DNA of 64,000 nt from a virus. Under the pieces are notes generated by a model that did no database searches, was not told the DNA's origin, and saw nothing but the letters and a program-made list of their open reading frames with translations. Numbering within the stretch: position 1 is the first letter of the stretch; every line of letters begins with the position of its first letter. The stretch is taken from positions 124,001-188,000 of the IMG/VR virus record IMGVR_UViG_3300027733_001253. The stretch is one strand, 5' to 3'. Made by a program: the position numbers and the translations under genes. Shown here piece after piece: positions 25,110 through 34,006 of this stretch.

Positions 25110-26444
25110 ATGTCAGTTAGTTGGATATCTAAGTTGAATGAAAGTGATAGCCGAATTCATAAGGAAGAGGTCATCAAAGAAGCGTTAGACGCAAGTGTCC
25201 TAGGCAATGAAAGTGCTATTAATTTCCTTACCTTTGCAAAGGCCTGTTATAATCCGTATGTAACATTCGGTGTACGTGATGTACCAGAATCTAAAGGGGT
25301 TAATCATTGCCCTAATCCTTGGGATGAATTTGGCGATTTGTTGTACAAATTAAGTTTGCGTGAATTGTCAGGTAATGCAGCAATTACAGCAGTACATCAA
25401 ATGGCATGGAAATTTGATAGTGAAGAATGGAATGGATTTGTTGCACCTATCATTCGTAGAGACCTTCGTGCAGGTATAAGTGAAAAAACAATTAACAAAA
25501 TATGCAAAGGTACTGAATTTGAGATACCAATATTTGGTTGTCAACTAGCAACCACTAGTGAAGATAGACCCGAGATGCAAGGTATCAAACGGCTTGAACC
25601 TAAATTAGATGGTGTACGTGTATTGATGACAGTAACACCAAATGATACAGGTGGATGTGCAGTTATATGTTATAGTCGCAATGGCAAAGAGTTTGAAAAT
25701 TTCAAACTGATTGAAGAACAGATTACTACTAATTATTCTTTATTGTTGAAAACAAATTCTAGGCTATTGAAGAAAGGTTTTGTACTCGATGGAGAAGTAA
25801 TTGGAGCATCATTCCAAGAACTAATGCGCCAAGCACGTAGAAAATCTGATGTAAAAGCAGATGATAGCATATTTAATATCTTTGATATTATTCCATTAGA
25901 AGAATTCTTTAAAGGTCGTTGGGAAGAACCTCTTACTAAGAGACTTAAAGTATTAGATAAGATGAAAGAAGTAATTGAACTCATGCCCAATGTTGATTAC
26001 TTGCCTCATATCAAAGTCAATTTAGATACTGCTGCAGGCCGCAATCAACTTGAACGCTATGCTAGAGAGAATGTAGCAGATGGGTTCGAAGGTATTATGA
26101 TTAAAGACCTAGACGCATTCTATGAATGCAAGCGTACTACCGCTTGGATGAAATGGAAACCCACCGTTACTGTAGACTTGGAGGTTATTGATGTTGAAGA
26201 AGGCACTGGTAAGAATAAAGGACGACTTGGAGCTCTTGTTTGCGCCGGCGTCGACCTTGGGTTCGATATTTCAGTCAATGTTGGTAGCGGGTTTACTGAC
26301 AGTGATAGAACTGACTATTGGGATAATAGTGATATGGTCATTGGTCGTACTGCTGAAATCTTGTGTGATACCATAACACAAAATAAAGACGGAACTTACA
26401 GTTTACGTTTTCCCAGATTCCTTCGCTTCCGAGACGATAAGTGA
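25110..26444 (+). CDS. ATP-dependent DNA ligase, T4-like
   Basis: This 444-residue protein has the covalent nucleotidyltransferase motif I, EPKLDGVR, with the adenylated lysine at K165, then motif IV FEGIMIKD and motif V AWMKWKP near the expected spacing. A T4-type N-terminal helical domain (about 150 residues) precedes it and an OB-fold domain follows. It seals nicks during phage replication and repair. GGAGA lies 6 bases before the ATG. It starts a run of co-directional genes. Confidence 0.9.
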   Translation: MSVSWISKLNESDSRIHKEEVIKEALDASVLGNESAINFLTFAKACYNPYVTFGVRDVPESKGVNHCPNPWDEFGDLLYKLSLRELSGNAAITAVHQMAWKFDSEEWNGFVAPIIRRDLRAGISEKTINKICKGTEFEIPIFGCQLATTSEDRPEMQGIKRLEPKLDGVRVLMTVTPNDTGGCAVICYSRNGKEFENFKLIEEQITTNYSLLLKTNSRLLKKGFVLDGEVIGASFQELMRQARRKSDVKADDSIFNIFDIIPLEEFFKGRWEEPLTKRLKVLDKMKEVIELMPNVDYLPHIKVNLDTAAGRNQLERYARENVADGFEGIMIKDLDAFYECKRTTAWMKWKPTVTVDLEVIDVEEGTGKNKGRLGALVCAGVDLGFDISVNVGSGFTDSDRTDYWDNSDMVIGRTAEILCDTITQNKDGTYSLRFPRFLRFRDDK

Positions 26445-26475
26445 TATAATATATCTTAACCAGGAGTTAAGATAT
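26445..26475 (+). promoter_or_regulatory. -10 element and ribosome-site hairpin
   Basis: TATAAT at 26445-26450 is directly followed by perfect 9-bp arms ATATCTTAA (26451-26459) and TTAAGATAT (26467-26475). The loop holds the AGGAG ribosome site and the right arm covers two bases of the ATG at 26474. Messages reading through from the ligase gene would form the hairpin; a message starting about 26457 would lack its left arm. Confidence 0.55.
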
Positions 26476-26650
26476 GGAAGCACAATTTAAAGTAGGTGAT
26501 AAGGTAGAAAAGGTCGGCGGTGACTATACCTTTGTAGGTCATGTTGTAGCAGTCTTTGCTAAACTAAGTGGCGCAATTCGTTTGGTCGTTGAAGATGACC
26601 GCGGCGTGTTGCATGTTTATAGTGAGAAAATTTTACGTTCTGTGGAGTAA
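26474..26650 (+). CDS. Small KOW-like hypothetical protein
   Basis: This 58-residue beta-rich protein begins FKVGDKVEKVGGDY and ends HVYSEKILRS, a pattern common in small phage proteins of unknown function. It looks like a compact barrel. Translation may be controlled by the hairpin that buries its ribosome site. Confidence 0.6.
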   Translation: MEAQFKVGDKVEKVGGDYTFVGHVVAVFAKLSGAIRLVVEDDRGVLHVYSEKILRSVE

Positions 26651-26653
26651 ATC

Positions 26654-27187
26654 ATGGTATCAGTTGTTAAGAGCGAATGGCATCAAGTAGAGAAACGATA
26701 TGGTCTAGAGATAGACACCGATCTATTGAGTGAGATTTATCCTGAATTGGATGAAGATGAGATTGAGGCAAAACTTGCTGAACTAGAATCAGGTGAAGAA
26801 GATATTGATACTATTCTAGGTGATGCCTATGACAATGATGTAGATATTGATTGGGATTATCTCAATGAAGATGATTGGTGGACTGACCGCAAGGGCGGAT
26901 ATGAAGTTACCTATAGTTTAGAAGAATGGGAAGTGCATGAAGATTATGTATCACCTATCACCCACAAATGTACTAAATGCAAATGGACTGGTTCAAAATT
27001 TGATGCAGAATGGAAATGGGAAGATGATAATGGTGTTGAGTTAGATGAAGCCATTAAGATTTGTCCAATGTGTGATAGTGCTACTGAATTGACCGAAGTT
27101 GGAGTCGAACAAGAAAAGAAAGATGCTGAAACTAAAGCGCGATGGCCATGGACTAGTGCAGAAGATGAAGAATCAACTGAGGCATAA
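26654..27187 (+). CDS. Acidic protein with C-terminal zinc ribbon
   Basis: This 177-residue protein is very rich in aspartate and glutamate in its first 100 residues. A zinc-ribbon-like cysteine set follows: CTKCKW near residue 105 and CPMCD near residue 138. A high negative charge recalls phage DNA-mimic proteins, but that is speculation. It lies three bases after the preceding gene. Confidence 0.6.
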   Translation: MVSVVKSEWHQVEKRYGLEIDTDLLSEIYPELDEDEIEAKLAELESGEEDIDTILGDAYDNDVDIDWDYLNEDDWWTDRKGGYEVTYSLEEWEVHEDYVSPITHKCTKCKWTGSKFDAEWKWEDDNGVELDEAIKICPMCDSATELTEVGVEQEKKDAETKARWPWTSAEDEESTEA

Positions 27188-27189
27188 TC

Positions 27190-27417
27190 ATGTACAAAAC
27201 AGTTTATACCGAAGTAGAAGTTGATGTTGATTTGAGTGACTTTGAAACCGAAGATTTACTTGACGAATTAGCCAGTCGCAGTTCGTTGCCAATGGAAGAA
27301 GATTTTCAAGGTAAAGAATTGTTAGAAAAAATCTGGTTGAAGCGTAGACAAGGTAATCACGATTATCAAACAGAATTGGATCAACTAATCTATCAAGTTA
27401 CTGGTCATATAATATGA
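27190..27417 (+). CDS. Small acidic hypothetical protein
   Basis: This 75-residue, helical, acidic protein has no recognised motif. It starts two bases after the zinc-ribbon gene and overlaps the next start by 4 bp, so it is part of the same operon. Confidence 0.55.
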   Translation: MYKTVYTEVEVDVDLSDFETEDLLDELASRSSLPMEEDFQGKELLEKIWLKRRQGNHDYQTELDQLIYQVTGHII

Positions 27418-27611
27418 CACATCCATTAGTAGGTAGATCATATACCTTTGAGGATGGCAATCGCATGGAGATAATACAAGTAAGAGAACAAGATGAACAC
27501 CGCGGTGGTGCTAGTGTTACTTACTTGGCTTATCAAGGTCCAGGCATTCCACAAAAGTTAGTATTAAATTTAGAACAATTCATTGATATCTACGGTCAGC
27601 TATTTGAATGA
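27414..27611 (+). CDS. Small hypothetical protein
   Basis: This 65-residue, beta-rich protein starts in an ATGA overlap with the previous gene. No family was recognised. Confidence 0.55.
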   Translation: MTHPLVGRSYTFEDGNRMEIIQVREQDEHRGGASVTYLAYQGPGIPQKLVLNLEQFIDIYGQLFE

Positions 27612-27615
27612 CTAT

Positions 27616-27640
27616 TTAGGTAGTCTGTTTCAGACTAAAT
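27616..27640 (+). repeat. Hairpin with CTAAATA motif before membrane-protein gene
   Basis: AGTCTG-TTT-CAGACT forms a short stem, extended by TTTAG and CTAAA on the two sides with two unpaired bases. CTAAATA is at its 3' edge, 6 bases before ATG 27646. It could end the upstream message, start the next, or both. Confidence 0.35.
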
Positions 27641-27645
27641 AAACA

Positions 27646-29169
27646 ATGCTCAAAAGAATTTTCAGTTTTTCCAATTTCACCTTATTAGTAGCATTAACAG
27701 TTAGTACTATCGCCGCATGGTATAGTATTATCGGGTTGACTACTATCTTTGCTGGAGCAGTAGTTCCAGTTATCATCATGGGTTCAGTACTTGAACTCGC
27801 TAAGATTACCACAACTGTTTGGTTGCGTAAGTATTGGCATCGTGCTGGATTACTACTCAAACTATACTTAGTGCCTGCTGTAATGGCTATTGCATTGATT
27901 ACAAGCATGGGTATCTTTGGTTTCTTAAGCAAAGCACACATTGATCAAGGTATCGGCACAGGTGATATCGGTGCCCAAGTATCATTGCTTGATGAGAAAA
28001 TAAAGACCGAACGTGATAACATAGAGACAAGTAAAAAAGCATTACAACAGATGGATGCTCAAGTAGACCAGATGTTGAGTCGTACTGATACGGATAAAGG
28101 TGCTGAGAAAGCAGTACAGATTCGCCGTAATCAAGCAAAGGAAAGAGTAGCATTACAGCGTGATATCGCTGCGTCACAGTCTGCAATTAAAACATTCAAT
28201 GAAGAACGGGCACCTATTGCTAGTCAATTGCGTAAAGTAGAGGCTGAAGTAGGTCCTATCAAGTATATCGCTGCACTGATATATGGAGATAACCCTGATC
28301 AAAACATCTTAGAAAAAGCAGTACGCTGGGTCATCATCTTGCTTGTTATCGTGTTTGATCCATTAGCGTTGATGTTAGTATTAGCTGCTAATCAGAGTAA
28401 AGACTGGGACGATGAAGAACCCATAGAAGAAGTCATAGAAGAAGTCATAGAAGAACCTATAGAAGAACCTATAGAAGAAGAACCTATAGAAGAATTTGAT
28501 ATCAATGACCATCCATACTTGTTTACACCGGCTGGTAGTCAAACACCACCTGGAATAGAACCCGTACCTATCCAAGTCTACAAGAGTGAACCAAGTGACC
28601 CTATATTAGAGCCTTGCTATAAGTGTGGCACCCCATTAGTTGATGCTCCTGGCATCGGTCCATTCTGCCCAAATAAAGAGTGTGATGTTTTTGATAGTCC
28701 TTATCTGCAAGATATAGAGCCGGTTGTAATTGAAGAACCTATCAAGATAGTTGAATTGCCAGAAGTGATAGAATCTAATACTATTCCATACCAAGAATTA
28801 GATGGTGGTTATGTAATGTTTGACAACAAGCATATGCACAAAGATGTATTGACTGGCATGCGCCCAGATATATTAAAATTAGTTGCAGATTCGGGTAAAC
28901 AAACTAAAACAAATTTTGGAACATCGTTTCCAACTATAGCTGGCAAAGGTGACACCTTTGTTCGGGTAGATTCCTTACCAAATAAGGTTTACAAATTTGA
29001 CGGCGCAAGATGGATTATGGTCAACAAGGACCAATCCAATACCTATCTACACGACCAAGAATACATTAAGTATTTGGTTCAAAAGATTGAAGAAGGTGAA
29101 TATGACATTGAATTGTTGTCCGAAATAGAGAAACAACAAATTGAAGATTATTTGACCAAAAACTCTTGA
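27646..29169 (+). CDS. Membrane protein with coiled coil, EEPIEE repeats and zinc ribbon
   Basis: This 507-residue protein has three hydrophobic segments in its first 100 residues, a coiled coil of about 100 residues (from DEKIKTERDN to RKVEAEVG), a fourth hydrophobic segment near residue 230, an acidic EEPIEE/EEVIEE repeat block at about 255-285, a zinc ribbon (CYKCGTP and CPNKECD) near 325-345, and a C-terminal domain containing KGDTFVRVDSLPNKVYKFDG. It is probably anchored in the inner membrane. The C-terminal domain resembles modules seen in other phage structural proteins. Function is unknown. Confidence 0.6.
   Translation: MLKRIFSFSNFTLLVALTVSTIAAWYSIIGLTTIFAGAVVPVIIMGSVLELAKITTTVWLRKYWHRAGLLLKLYLVPAVMAIALITSMGIFGFLSKAHIDQGIGTGDIGAQVSLLDEKIKTERDNIETSKKALQQMDAQVDQMLSRTDTDKGAEKAVQIRRNQAKERVALQRDIAASQSAIKTFNEERAPIASQLRKVEAEVGPIKYIAALIYGDNPDQNILEKAVRWVIILLVIVFDPLALMLVLAANQSKDWDDEEPIEEVIEEVIEEPIEEPIEEEPIEEFDINDHPYLFTPAGSQTPPGIEPVPIQVYKSEPSDPILEPCYKCGTPLVDAPGIGPFCPNKECDVFDSPYLQDIEPVVIEEPIKIVELPEVIESNTIPYQELDGGYVMFDNKHMHKDVLTGMRPDILKLVADSGKQTKTNFGTSFPTIAGKGDTFVRVDSLPNKVYKFDGARWIMVNKDQSNTYLHDQEYIKYLVQKIEEGEYDIELLSEIEKQQIEDYLTKNS
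28413..28493 (+). repeat. Short in-frame repeats encoding EEPIEE/EEVIEE
   Basis: About five tandem 12-15 bp units of the type GAAGAACCTATA. Slippage in this block would change the length of an acidic linker without breaking the frame. Confidence 0.75.
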
Positions 29170-29224
29170 ACTTTAATCCATTCTAGTATACAATACATAT
29201 ATCTTTAACTACTGGAGAAATCCA

Positions 29225-29905
29225 ATGAAAATGAAACTTAAACTTACTGCGTTAGCATTTGCTGTGGCCCTTGTCGGATGTGCATCATCTGGTAAAAAAG
29301 ATGAGGCCGCTGATAATAAAATTGAGCCGATTCGTTCTCAGAAATTGGCTACTAGTTTTAAAGCAGAGGCAATTACAATTGAATCTGAATGCAGCTGGTT
29401 CACTAGCAAGAAAAATTGTGACATTACGGCTATCGAGGCTGTAGGTACTGCTGCTACCAATGGTAATACTGAGAACAATGTCCGTGTAGCATTGATTCGT
29501 GCAGGCGACAAAGCCCGTGCTAATGTTCGGCACTTCATCAATGAAGATGTTAGCAGCAGCCGTGTAAATCGTACTATTGCTAAGAACATTGAGCAAGCAA
29601 TGGACAAGATGAAACAACGTGCTCCTAGCGGCGATACTGTAGCACTGAGTGATGAAGAAGTGTTGAAGGCTAAGCAAGAAGATGCAGCCGATAAGTCTAC
29701 CAACTTCATGGAACGTAACAACTACAACGACACTGCACACAATCTTACTGATAACATTGCAGTAAATGCACAAGGTATCTTGCGTGGTTTCCGTGTGGTC
29801 AAGCAAGAAAAGATTGGCCCACAAGAAGTAGCAGTTACTTTGCGCTGGGATACTGAAAGCGATGTTGCCGCAACTATGTTGCGTAAAAAATTCGACGGAA
29901 AATAA
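29225..29905 (+). CDS. Lipoprotein, LPP20-like
   Basis: This 226-residue protein has a lipoprotein signal ending LVGC (cysteine about residue 19) and a helical mature part (RTIAKNIEQAMDKMKQR) that is followed by a beta-rich end. Similar secreted proteins of the LPP20 type sit on the outer membrane of bacteria. GGAG precedes the ATG. It is followed after two bases by another secreted protein, suggesting a two-component envelope system. The assignment to LPP20 is uncertain. Confidence 0.5.
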   Translation: MKMKLKLTALAFAVALVGCASSGKKDEAADNKIEPIRSQKLATSFKAEAITIESECSWFTSKKNCDITAIEAVGTAATNGNTENNVRVALIRAGDKARANVRHFINEDVSSSRVNRTIAKNIEQAMDKMKQRAPSGDTVALSDEEVLKAKQEDAADKSTNFMERNNYNDTAHNLTDNIAVNAQGILRGFRVVKQEKIGPQEVAVTLRWDTESDVAATMLRKKFDGK

Positions 29906-29907
29906 AC

Positions 29908-30894
29908 ATGAACAAGCTACTAAGTTTAGTGGCATGTTTATTGTTTGTTGGTAGTGCAGTTGCTGAAAACAAATACATTCGTGTAGTTAGCACAGCACCC
30001 ACACTTGAACAAGCAAAAGAACTTGCTTTTCGTGAAGCCATTCAAATACGAGTAGGTACAATTGTTCTTAGTGAGCGTGAATCAAGTTTTGAGAATACAT
30101 TAAAGGACAATGTTTCTGTCTATAGTGCTGGATATGTTGATGATTTTAAAATAATCTCAATTGTACCAAAAAACTCTAATGTAGAAGTTACAGTAGATGT
30201 ACTAGTTGCTGATAGTAAGTTGATGAATCAAAAACTATCACAGGGTAAAGATAAAAAGTCCTTTGATGGTGAGAAGGTAGCTACTACTCTTAATTCATTT
30301 TTGAATCAAAAGCAAAAAGGTGATCAACTACTACAAACTGTAATGGGTAGTTATCCAAAGAATGCTTTTGTAATCAATCAACAGCCTTATGTATTATCTG
30401 TGGATAGCTATCGTAATACTATCTTAAAGATTCCGTATAGTATTCAATGGAACAATGATTTTATTATTGCAATGCGTGAGGCTATGGGATTGTTAGAGGA
30501 CAACACTTATAAAACAGGTGCAATGGCTCCCGCAAACATTATCATTACTGATAAGAATAATACGCAAGGTGATAGAAATTGGTTTAAGTTTAATGACATG
30601 CCTACCTTACAAAATGTTAAAACTGAAATCTCTGGTAGAAAAGAAGTACGAATTGCATTAGATATGCTTGATGGTAATGGTAAATCATTATATAAAACAT
30701 GCTATACTCCGGATGCTATTGCAAACAGAAAGCCAGTATTCTATAATATGAATGACCGTCGTGGTATTTTTATATTTGGTAATGGAATAGAGTCTGGGTT
30801 CCTACAACTAAAAATTTCACCTGGATACAATCCAGTACTACAACAAACAAGTAAGATTGAATTGTCTGTTGTAAGTGTTAGTGGTTGCACTTAA
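29908..30894 (+). CDS. Secreted protein, function unknown
   Basis: This 328-residue protein has a signal peptide (cleaved after VAE or AVA, about residue 19). The mature N-terminal half (APTLEQAKELAFREAIQIRVGT) matches the helix-strand pattern of LPP20/FlgT-like domains. The second half is unrecognised, with a possible disulfide (CYTPDA and the C-terminal SGCT). It follows the lipoprotein gene by two bases. Confidence 0.5.
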   Translation: MNKLLSLVACLLFVGSAVAENKYIRVVSTAPTLEQAKELAFREAIQIRVGTIVLSERESSFENTLKDNVSVYSAGYVDDFKIISIVPKNSNVEVTVDVLVADSKLMNQKLSQGKDKKSFDGEKVATTLNSFLNQKQKGDQLLQTVMGSYPKNAFVINQQPYVLSVDSYRNTILKIPYSIQWNNDFIIAMREAMGLLEDNTYKTGAMAPANIIITDKNNTQGDRNWFKFNDMPTLQNVKTEISGRKEVRIALDMLDGNGKSLYKTCYTPDAIANRKPVFYNMNDRRGIFIFGNGIESGFLQLKISPGYNPVLQQTSKIELSVVSVSGCT

Positions 30895-30933
30895 GTAAAA
30901 TATGAATACCGTGACAAAAAGATAAATTAATAT

Positions 30934-32142
30934 ATGACCACTGAATCAAAATTGACATATTGTTCTTTTTGTAATACACATAAAGATAAAGTTAAAAAAC
31001 TAATCGTTGGAGATGATGTTGCTATATGTAGTGAATGTATTGAACTATGTACCCAACTTATTGAAGATGAAAATCTAGTAGCAGAAACTCCTAAACCCAA
31101 AGAAGAAGAACCATACAACGATCCTTCTTCAATTAAAGATTATCTAGACCAGCATGTTATTGGTCAAGATAGTGCCAAGGAGGTACTGAGTGTGGCTATC
31201 GCTAATCACTATAAGCGCATCACACATCCTCCTAAAGATTTAGACATTCAAAAAGGTAATGTATTGTTGATTGGACCAACTGGTTCAGGTAAAACCTTGC
31301 TTGCTAAGACTGTAGCCAAATATCTCAAAGTGCCCTTTGTCGTTGCTGATGCTACAAGTTTAACTGAGGCAGGATATGTTGGTGATGATGTTGAATCAAT
31401 GATTAGCATGTTGGTGAATGCTGCTGGAGGTGATCCTAGACTAGCAGAGCGTGGCATTGTGTTCGTTGATGAAATTGACAAGATTGCACGTAAAGGAGAA
31501 AGCGTAAACATTACACGCGATGTATCAGGTGAAGGTGTGCAACAAGCATTGCTTAAGTTGGTTGAAGGTACAGTTTGTCGTATTCCAGCAGCAGGTGGCA
31601 GAAAGCATCCTGGTGGAGAAATGCTGGAGATTGATACGAAAAATATATTATTCATATCAGGCGGAGCCTTTGTTGGATTGAAAGATATAATCAATAACCG
31701 CATGAACGGAACTAGTATTGGATTTGGTGCAGAGATCAAAGACCACAAAAAAGAAGGTGATTTAGGACAAGTTTCTCCGGATGACTTAACTAAGTACGGG
31801 ATGATTCCTGAATTTATCGGCCGTTTTACTACTACGGTTAGCATCGGGGAATTAAATAAGCAAGAATTGCTGCGTGTACTTACGGAAGTAAAAAACAACT
31901 ATATTGACCAGTACAAGTATCTATTGAGTATTGACAATATCAAATTAGAATTTGATGCCGGGGCACTAGAACAAATTGTTGAAAATTGCTTGAAATTAAA
32001 GACTGGGGCACGTGGATTACACACGGAAATTGAAAAAGTACTCATGCCGCATATGTTCAACACCAAAAAGTACAGAGAAAATAACGTAACTGAGATAAAT
32101 ATAACAAGGGAGCAAGTTTTAGAACCAAAATCAATTTTATGA
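30934..32142 (+). CDS. clpX: ClpX, ATP-dependent unfoldase
   Basis: This 402-residue protein is full length for ClpX. The zinc-binding domain has C10, C13, C32 and C35; Walker A is GPTGSGKT (114-121), Walker B VFVDEID (176-182), pore loop GYVG (147-150) and RKH loop (223-225). The IGF tripeptide that docks onto ClpP is present at 262-264 in SIGFGAE. So all features needed to recognise LAA-ending tags and to feed ClpP are intact. It overlaps the ribosomal protein bS21 gene by 4 bp and lies near hsp20, clpS and clpP. It could work with the phage or host protease. Confidence 0.96.
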   Translation: MTTESKLTYCSFCNTHKDKVKKLIVGDDVAICSECIELCTQLIEDENLVAETPKPKEEEPYNDPSSIKDYLDQHVIGQDSAKEVLSVAIANHYKRITHPPKDLDIQKGNVLLIGPTGSGKTLLAKTVAKYLKVPFVVADATSLTEAGYVGDDVESMISMLVNAAGGDPRLAERGIVFVDEIDKIARKGESVNITRDVSGEGVQQALLKLVEGTVCRIPAAGGRKHPGGEMLEIDTKNILFISGGAFVGLKDIINNRMNGTSIGFGAEIKDHKKEGDLGQVSPDDLTKYGMIPEFIGRFTTTVSIGELNKQELLRVLTEVKNNYIDQYKYLLSIDNIKLEFDAGALEQIVENCLKLKTGARGLHTEIEKVLMPHMFNTKKYRENNVTEINITREQVLEPKSIL

Positions 32143-32360
32143 GTATTAAAGGAAGACGAGTTATTGTAACAGATGGAAATGTTGAAAAAGCATTACGGAA
32201 GTTTAAAAAGAAGATTACAGACCAAAACCTATTGCAGGAATTGCGTGATCGGGAACAATATGTCAAGCCTAGTATACAGCGTAAAGTAGATAAAGGTCTA
32301 GCCAAACGCAGATGGCAAAAATACTTACGTGACCAAAGTCTTCCCAAAAAACTATTTTGA
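32139..32360 (+). CDS. rpsU: Ribosomal protein bS21 homologue
   Basis: This 73-residue basic protein has the bS21 layout: [13 protein letters not shown], then [26 protein letters not shown] and a helical tail. bS21 sits at the 30S platform by the anti-Shine-Dalgarno end of 16S RNA and influences initiation. bS21 genes are known in some large aquatic phages. The start overlaps clpX by 4 bp. Replacing host bS21 on ribosomes is the likely role (inference). Confidence 0.9.
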   Translation: MSIKGRRVIVTDGNVEKALRKFKKKITDQNLLQELRDREQYVKPSIQRKVDKGLAKRRWQKYLRDQSLPKKLF

Positions 32361-32392
32361 CCTAAATAGTAGAATTTTTTGCGTATTTTTAG

Positions 32393-32404
32393 TATAATAA
32401 ATAC
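32393..32404 (+). promoter_or_regulatory. Overlapping TATAAT and AATAAATAC before hsp20
   Basis: TATAAT at 32393-32398 overlaps AATAAATAC at 32396-32404, so sigma-70 and late-type recognition could both act here. No clear -35 is visible. The leader to ATG 32468 is about 60 bases. Confidence 0.45.
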
Positions 32405-32408
32405 TCAT

Positions 32409-32460
32409 TGTAGATGCCGATAATCGGGTCTACTTAATAGTCATCTTGCTTATAAAGGAG
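32409..32460 (+). promoter_or_regulatory. Structured hsp20 leader, ROSE-like thermometer candidate
   Basis: GTAGA-TG-CCGA-TAA-TCGG-G-TCTAC (about 32410-32432) forms one hairpin. CTTGCT at 32445-32450 can pair with AGGAG at 32456-32460 leaving one G bulged, the arrangement seen in ROSE thermometers of small heat-shock genes. Confidence 0.45.
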
Positions 32461-32467
32461 AAAACAA

Positions 32468-32932
32468 ATGACAAACACAAAAACTTTACACCTTCGCACC
32501 ATTGACATTCCACAACTACACAAATTTGGTATCGGTTTTGATACTATGTTTGACGAGTTGAACAGAATGCATTCTCAACATCTAAATTCCAATTCACACT
32601 ATCCCCCGTATAATGTAATCCAAATAAATGAGGACGAGTATATGATTAGTATTGCTGTTGCGGGATTTGGTCACGATAACCTGTCAGTTACAAAAGACAA
32701 AAATTTCTTAATAATTGAAGGTAATCATGCTGCGGATACAGTTGAGACAAATGAGGTTAATTATCTACACAAAGGAATCAGCGAACGAAACTTCCGTCGT
32801 GAATTTCAACTTGCTGATTATGTAGAAATTTCTAATGCTCATTTAGAATTGGGTATTCTTAATGTTCACTTAAAACGTGAAATTCCTGAAGAGAAAAAGC
32901 CCAAGTCTATTGCTATTACCTATACTAAATAG
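32468..32932 (+). CDS. Small heat-shock protein Hsp20 (IbpA-like)
   Basis: This 154-residue protein has the alpha-crystallin domain: PPYNVIQINEDEYMISIAVAG with the conserved A-G-F step at its end, NFLIIEGNH, and the LENGxLxV-like element as LELGILNVHL before the I-x-I-like tail EKKPKSIAI. It keeps unfolding proteins soluble. AAGGAG is 7 bases before the ATG. It follows bS21 and is closed by a strong terminator. Hsp20 genes are widespread in T4-like phages of cyanobacteria and pelagic hosts. Confidence 0.92.
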   Translation: MTNTKTLHLRTIDIPQLHKFGIGFDTMFDELNRMHSQHLNSNSHYPPYNVIQINEDEYMISIAVAGFGHDNLSVTKDKNFLIIEGNHAADTVETNEVNYLHKGISERNFRREFQLADYVEISNAHLELGILNVHLKREIPEEKKPKSIAITYTK

Positions 32933-32943
32933 TATAATAGCAT

Positions 32944-32976
32944 AAGTGTGTAGTTATGGTGACTACACACTTTTTA
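32944..32976 (+). terminator. Rho-independent terminator after hsp20
   Basis: AAGTGTGTAGT pairs with ACTACACACTT (32944-32954 and 32962-32972), followed by TTT. It ends the transcript that contains clpX, bS21 and hsp20. Confidence 0.9.
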
Positions 32977-32999
32977 TAACTAACACATATAAACTAACT

Positions 33000-33305
33000 A
33001 TGTCTAAAACGGAAACAAAAATCAAAATCAAACCTAATCTAGCATTGGCTGAGCCTCCATTGTACAAAATCATTTACATCAATGATAATGTAACTAGTAT
33101 AGAGTTTGTCGTAGGTAGTTTAATTGATTACTTTAATTATAATCAAGATACTGCTAGTACAATTACACACAATATCCATGAAGAAGGTAGTGCTGTAGTT
33201 GCTGTACTGCCTTATGAAATTGCAGAACAAAAAGGTATTGAGGTTACGTTAGAAGCACGTAGTCAAGGTTATCCACTTCAAATTAAAGTTGAAGCAGAGG
33301 CTTAA
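33000..33305 (+). CDS. clpS: ClpS, adaptor for the Clp protease
   Basis: This 101-residue protein has the ClpS fold: PPLYKIIYINDNVTSIEFV with the N-degron pocket residues N28, D29 and N30 in place of the usual NDD, then NIHEEGSAVV with H60, and the AEQKGIEVTLEARSQGYPL helix. ClpS normally delivers N-end-rule substrates to ClpA, which is absent here, so it may act on host ClpA or be repurposed. ATG 33000 was chosen over the GTG at 32946, which lies inside the terminator. There is no clear ribosome site. Confidence 0.88.
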   Translation: MSKTETKIKIKPNLALAEPPLYKIIYINDNVTSIEFVVGSLIDYFNYNQDTASTITHNIHEEGSAVVAVLPYEIAEQKGIEVTLEARSQGYPLQIKVEAEA

Positions 33306-34006
33306 AGAGTAATTTCTATTCTTTTAGCCCAATAAGGGTTTCTTTTAAAACACCCGTTGTTTATGTAGTTGATGCCATTGATATTGGTGTCAACTACTTT
33401 TCCATATGTGCCGTATAACCAGTGCGATACTTTGTTTTCAGTATCGGATATTAAACTCATACTCATGTGTAATTGATTTTCTAAATGCTTTGGATGTTCC
33501 CCAAAATACAATTCTTCATTGGGCGCAGAGTTAGAGACTACTACAATTTTTTTAACATCTAAATGTTTTTGTAAGCGTTCAATGGTACTCTTTAGATAGA
33601 TCAAATCTTCATTGCGATGTACTTCAACTATAGCATTGACTACAACATCATCAGTTTCTACTGTGTTTCCATACCAACCATTAGCACCTATGATAGCAAT
33701 GCCATCAATCACTACTACATGATGATGCATGATTGCTAAATTGCGTATACTTTTGCAGGCTTTGTGTATTTCGTCTGTGCGTTTAGCTACAACATCAGTG
33801 TTATGATATTCTAGTGAACCTAACGTATAGAATACACCTTGATAGAATTTAGATAAATGAGATAAGGTTTGCTTAATAGTGCGTAAATCTTGACTAATGT
33901 TTCCTGCTATTATACAGTATAAACTAGTTGCTTTACCTTCCCAATTGAAACTATCCTCAGGGATTAGATTCAAGTCACTTATTAAGTCAAACCCTATCGT
34001 ATTCAT
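33302..34006 (-). CDS. Degenerate (catalytically dead) calcineurin-like phosphoesterase
   Basis: The 234-residue protein aligns along its length with the phosphoesterase at 40612, but every metal-binding motif is changed: SDLHL is SDLNL (N13), SGD is AGN (N36), GNHEF is GSLEY (S64, L65), GHHAP is SNSAP (158-160) and HGHMH is YGTYG (198-202). The scaffold (IIGANGWYGN, INNGC) is preserved. It cannot be a normal hydrolase and is likely a binding or regulatory protein. It converges on clpS with a 4-bp overlap. Confidence 0.75.
   Translation of the reverse strand: MNTIGFDLISDLNLIPEDSFNWEGKATSLYCIIAGNISQDLRTIKQTLSHLSKFYQGVFYTLGSLEYHNTDVVAKRTDEIHKACKSIRNLAIMHHHVVVIDGIAIIGANGWYGNTVETDDVVVNAIVEVHRNEDLIYLKSTIERLQKHLDVKKIVVVSNSAPNEELYFGEHPKHLENQLHMSMSLISDTENKVSHWLYGTYGKVVDTNINGINYINNGCFKRNPYWAKRIEITL

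Noticed and set aside
32946-33000. Upstream GTG start of clpS
   Set aside because: It lies inside the hsp20 terminator, and the added residues are not part of the ClpS fold.
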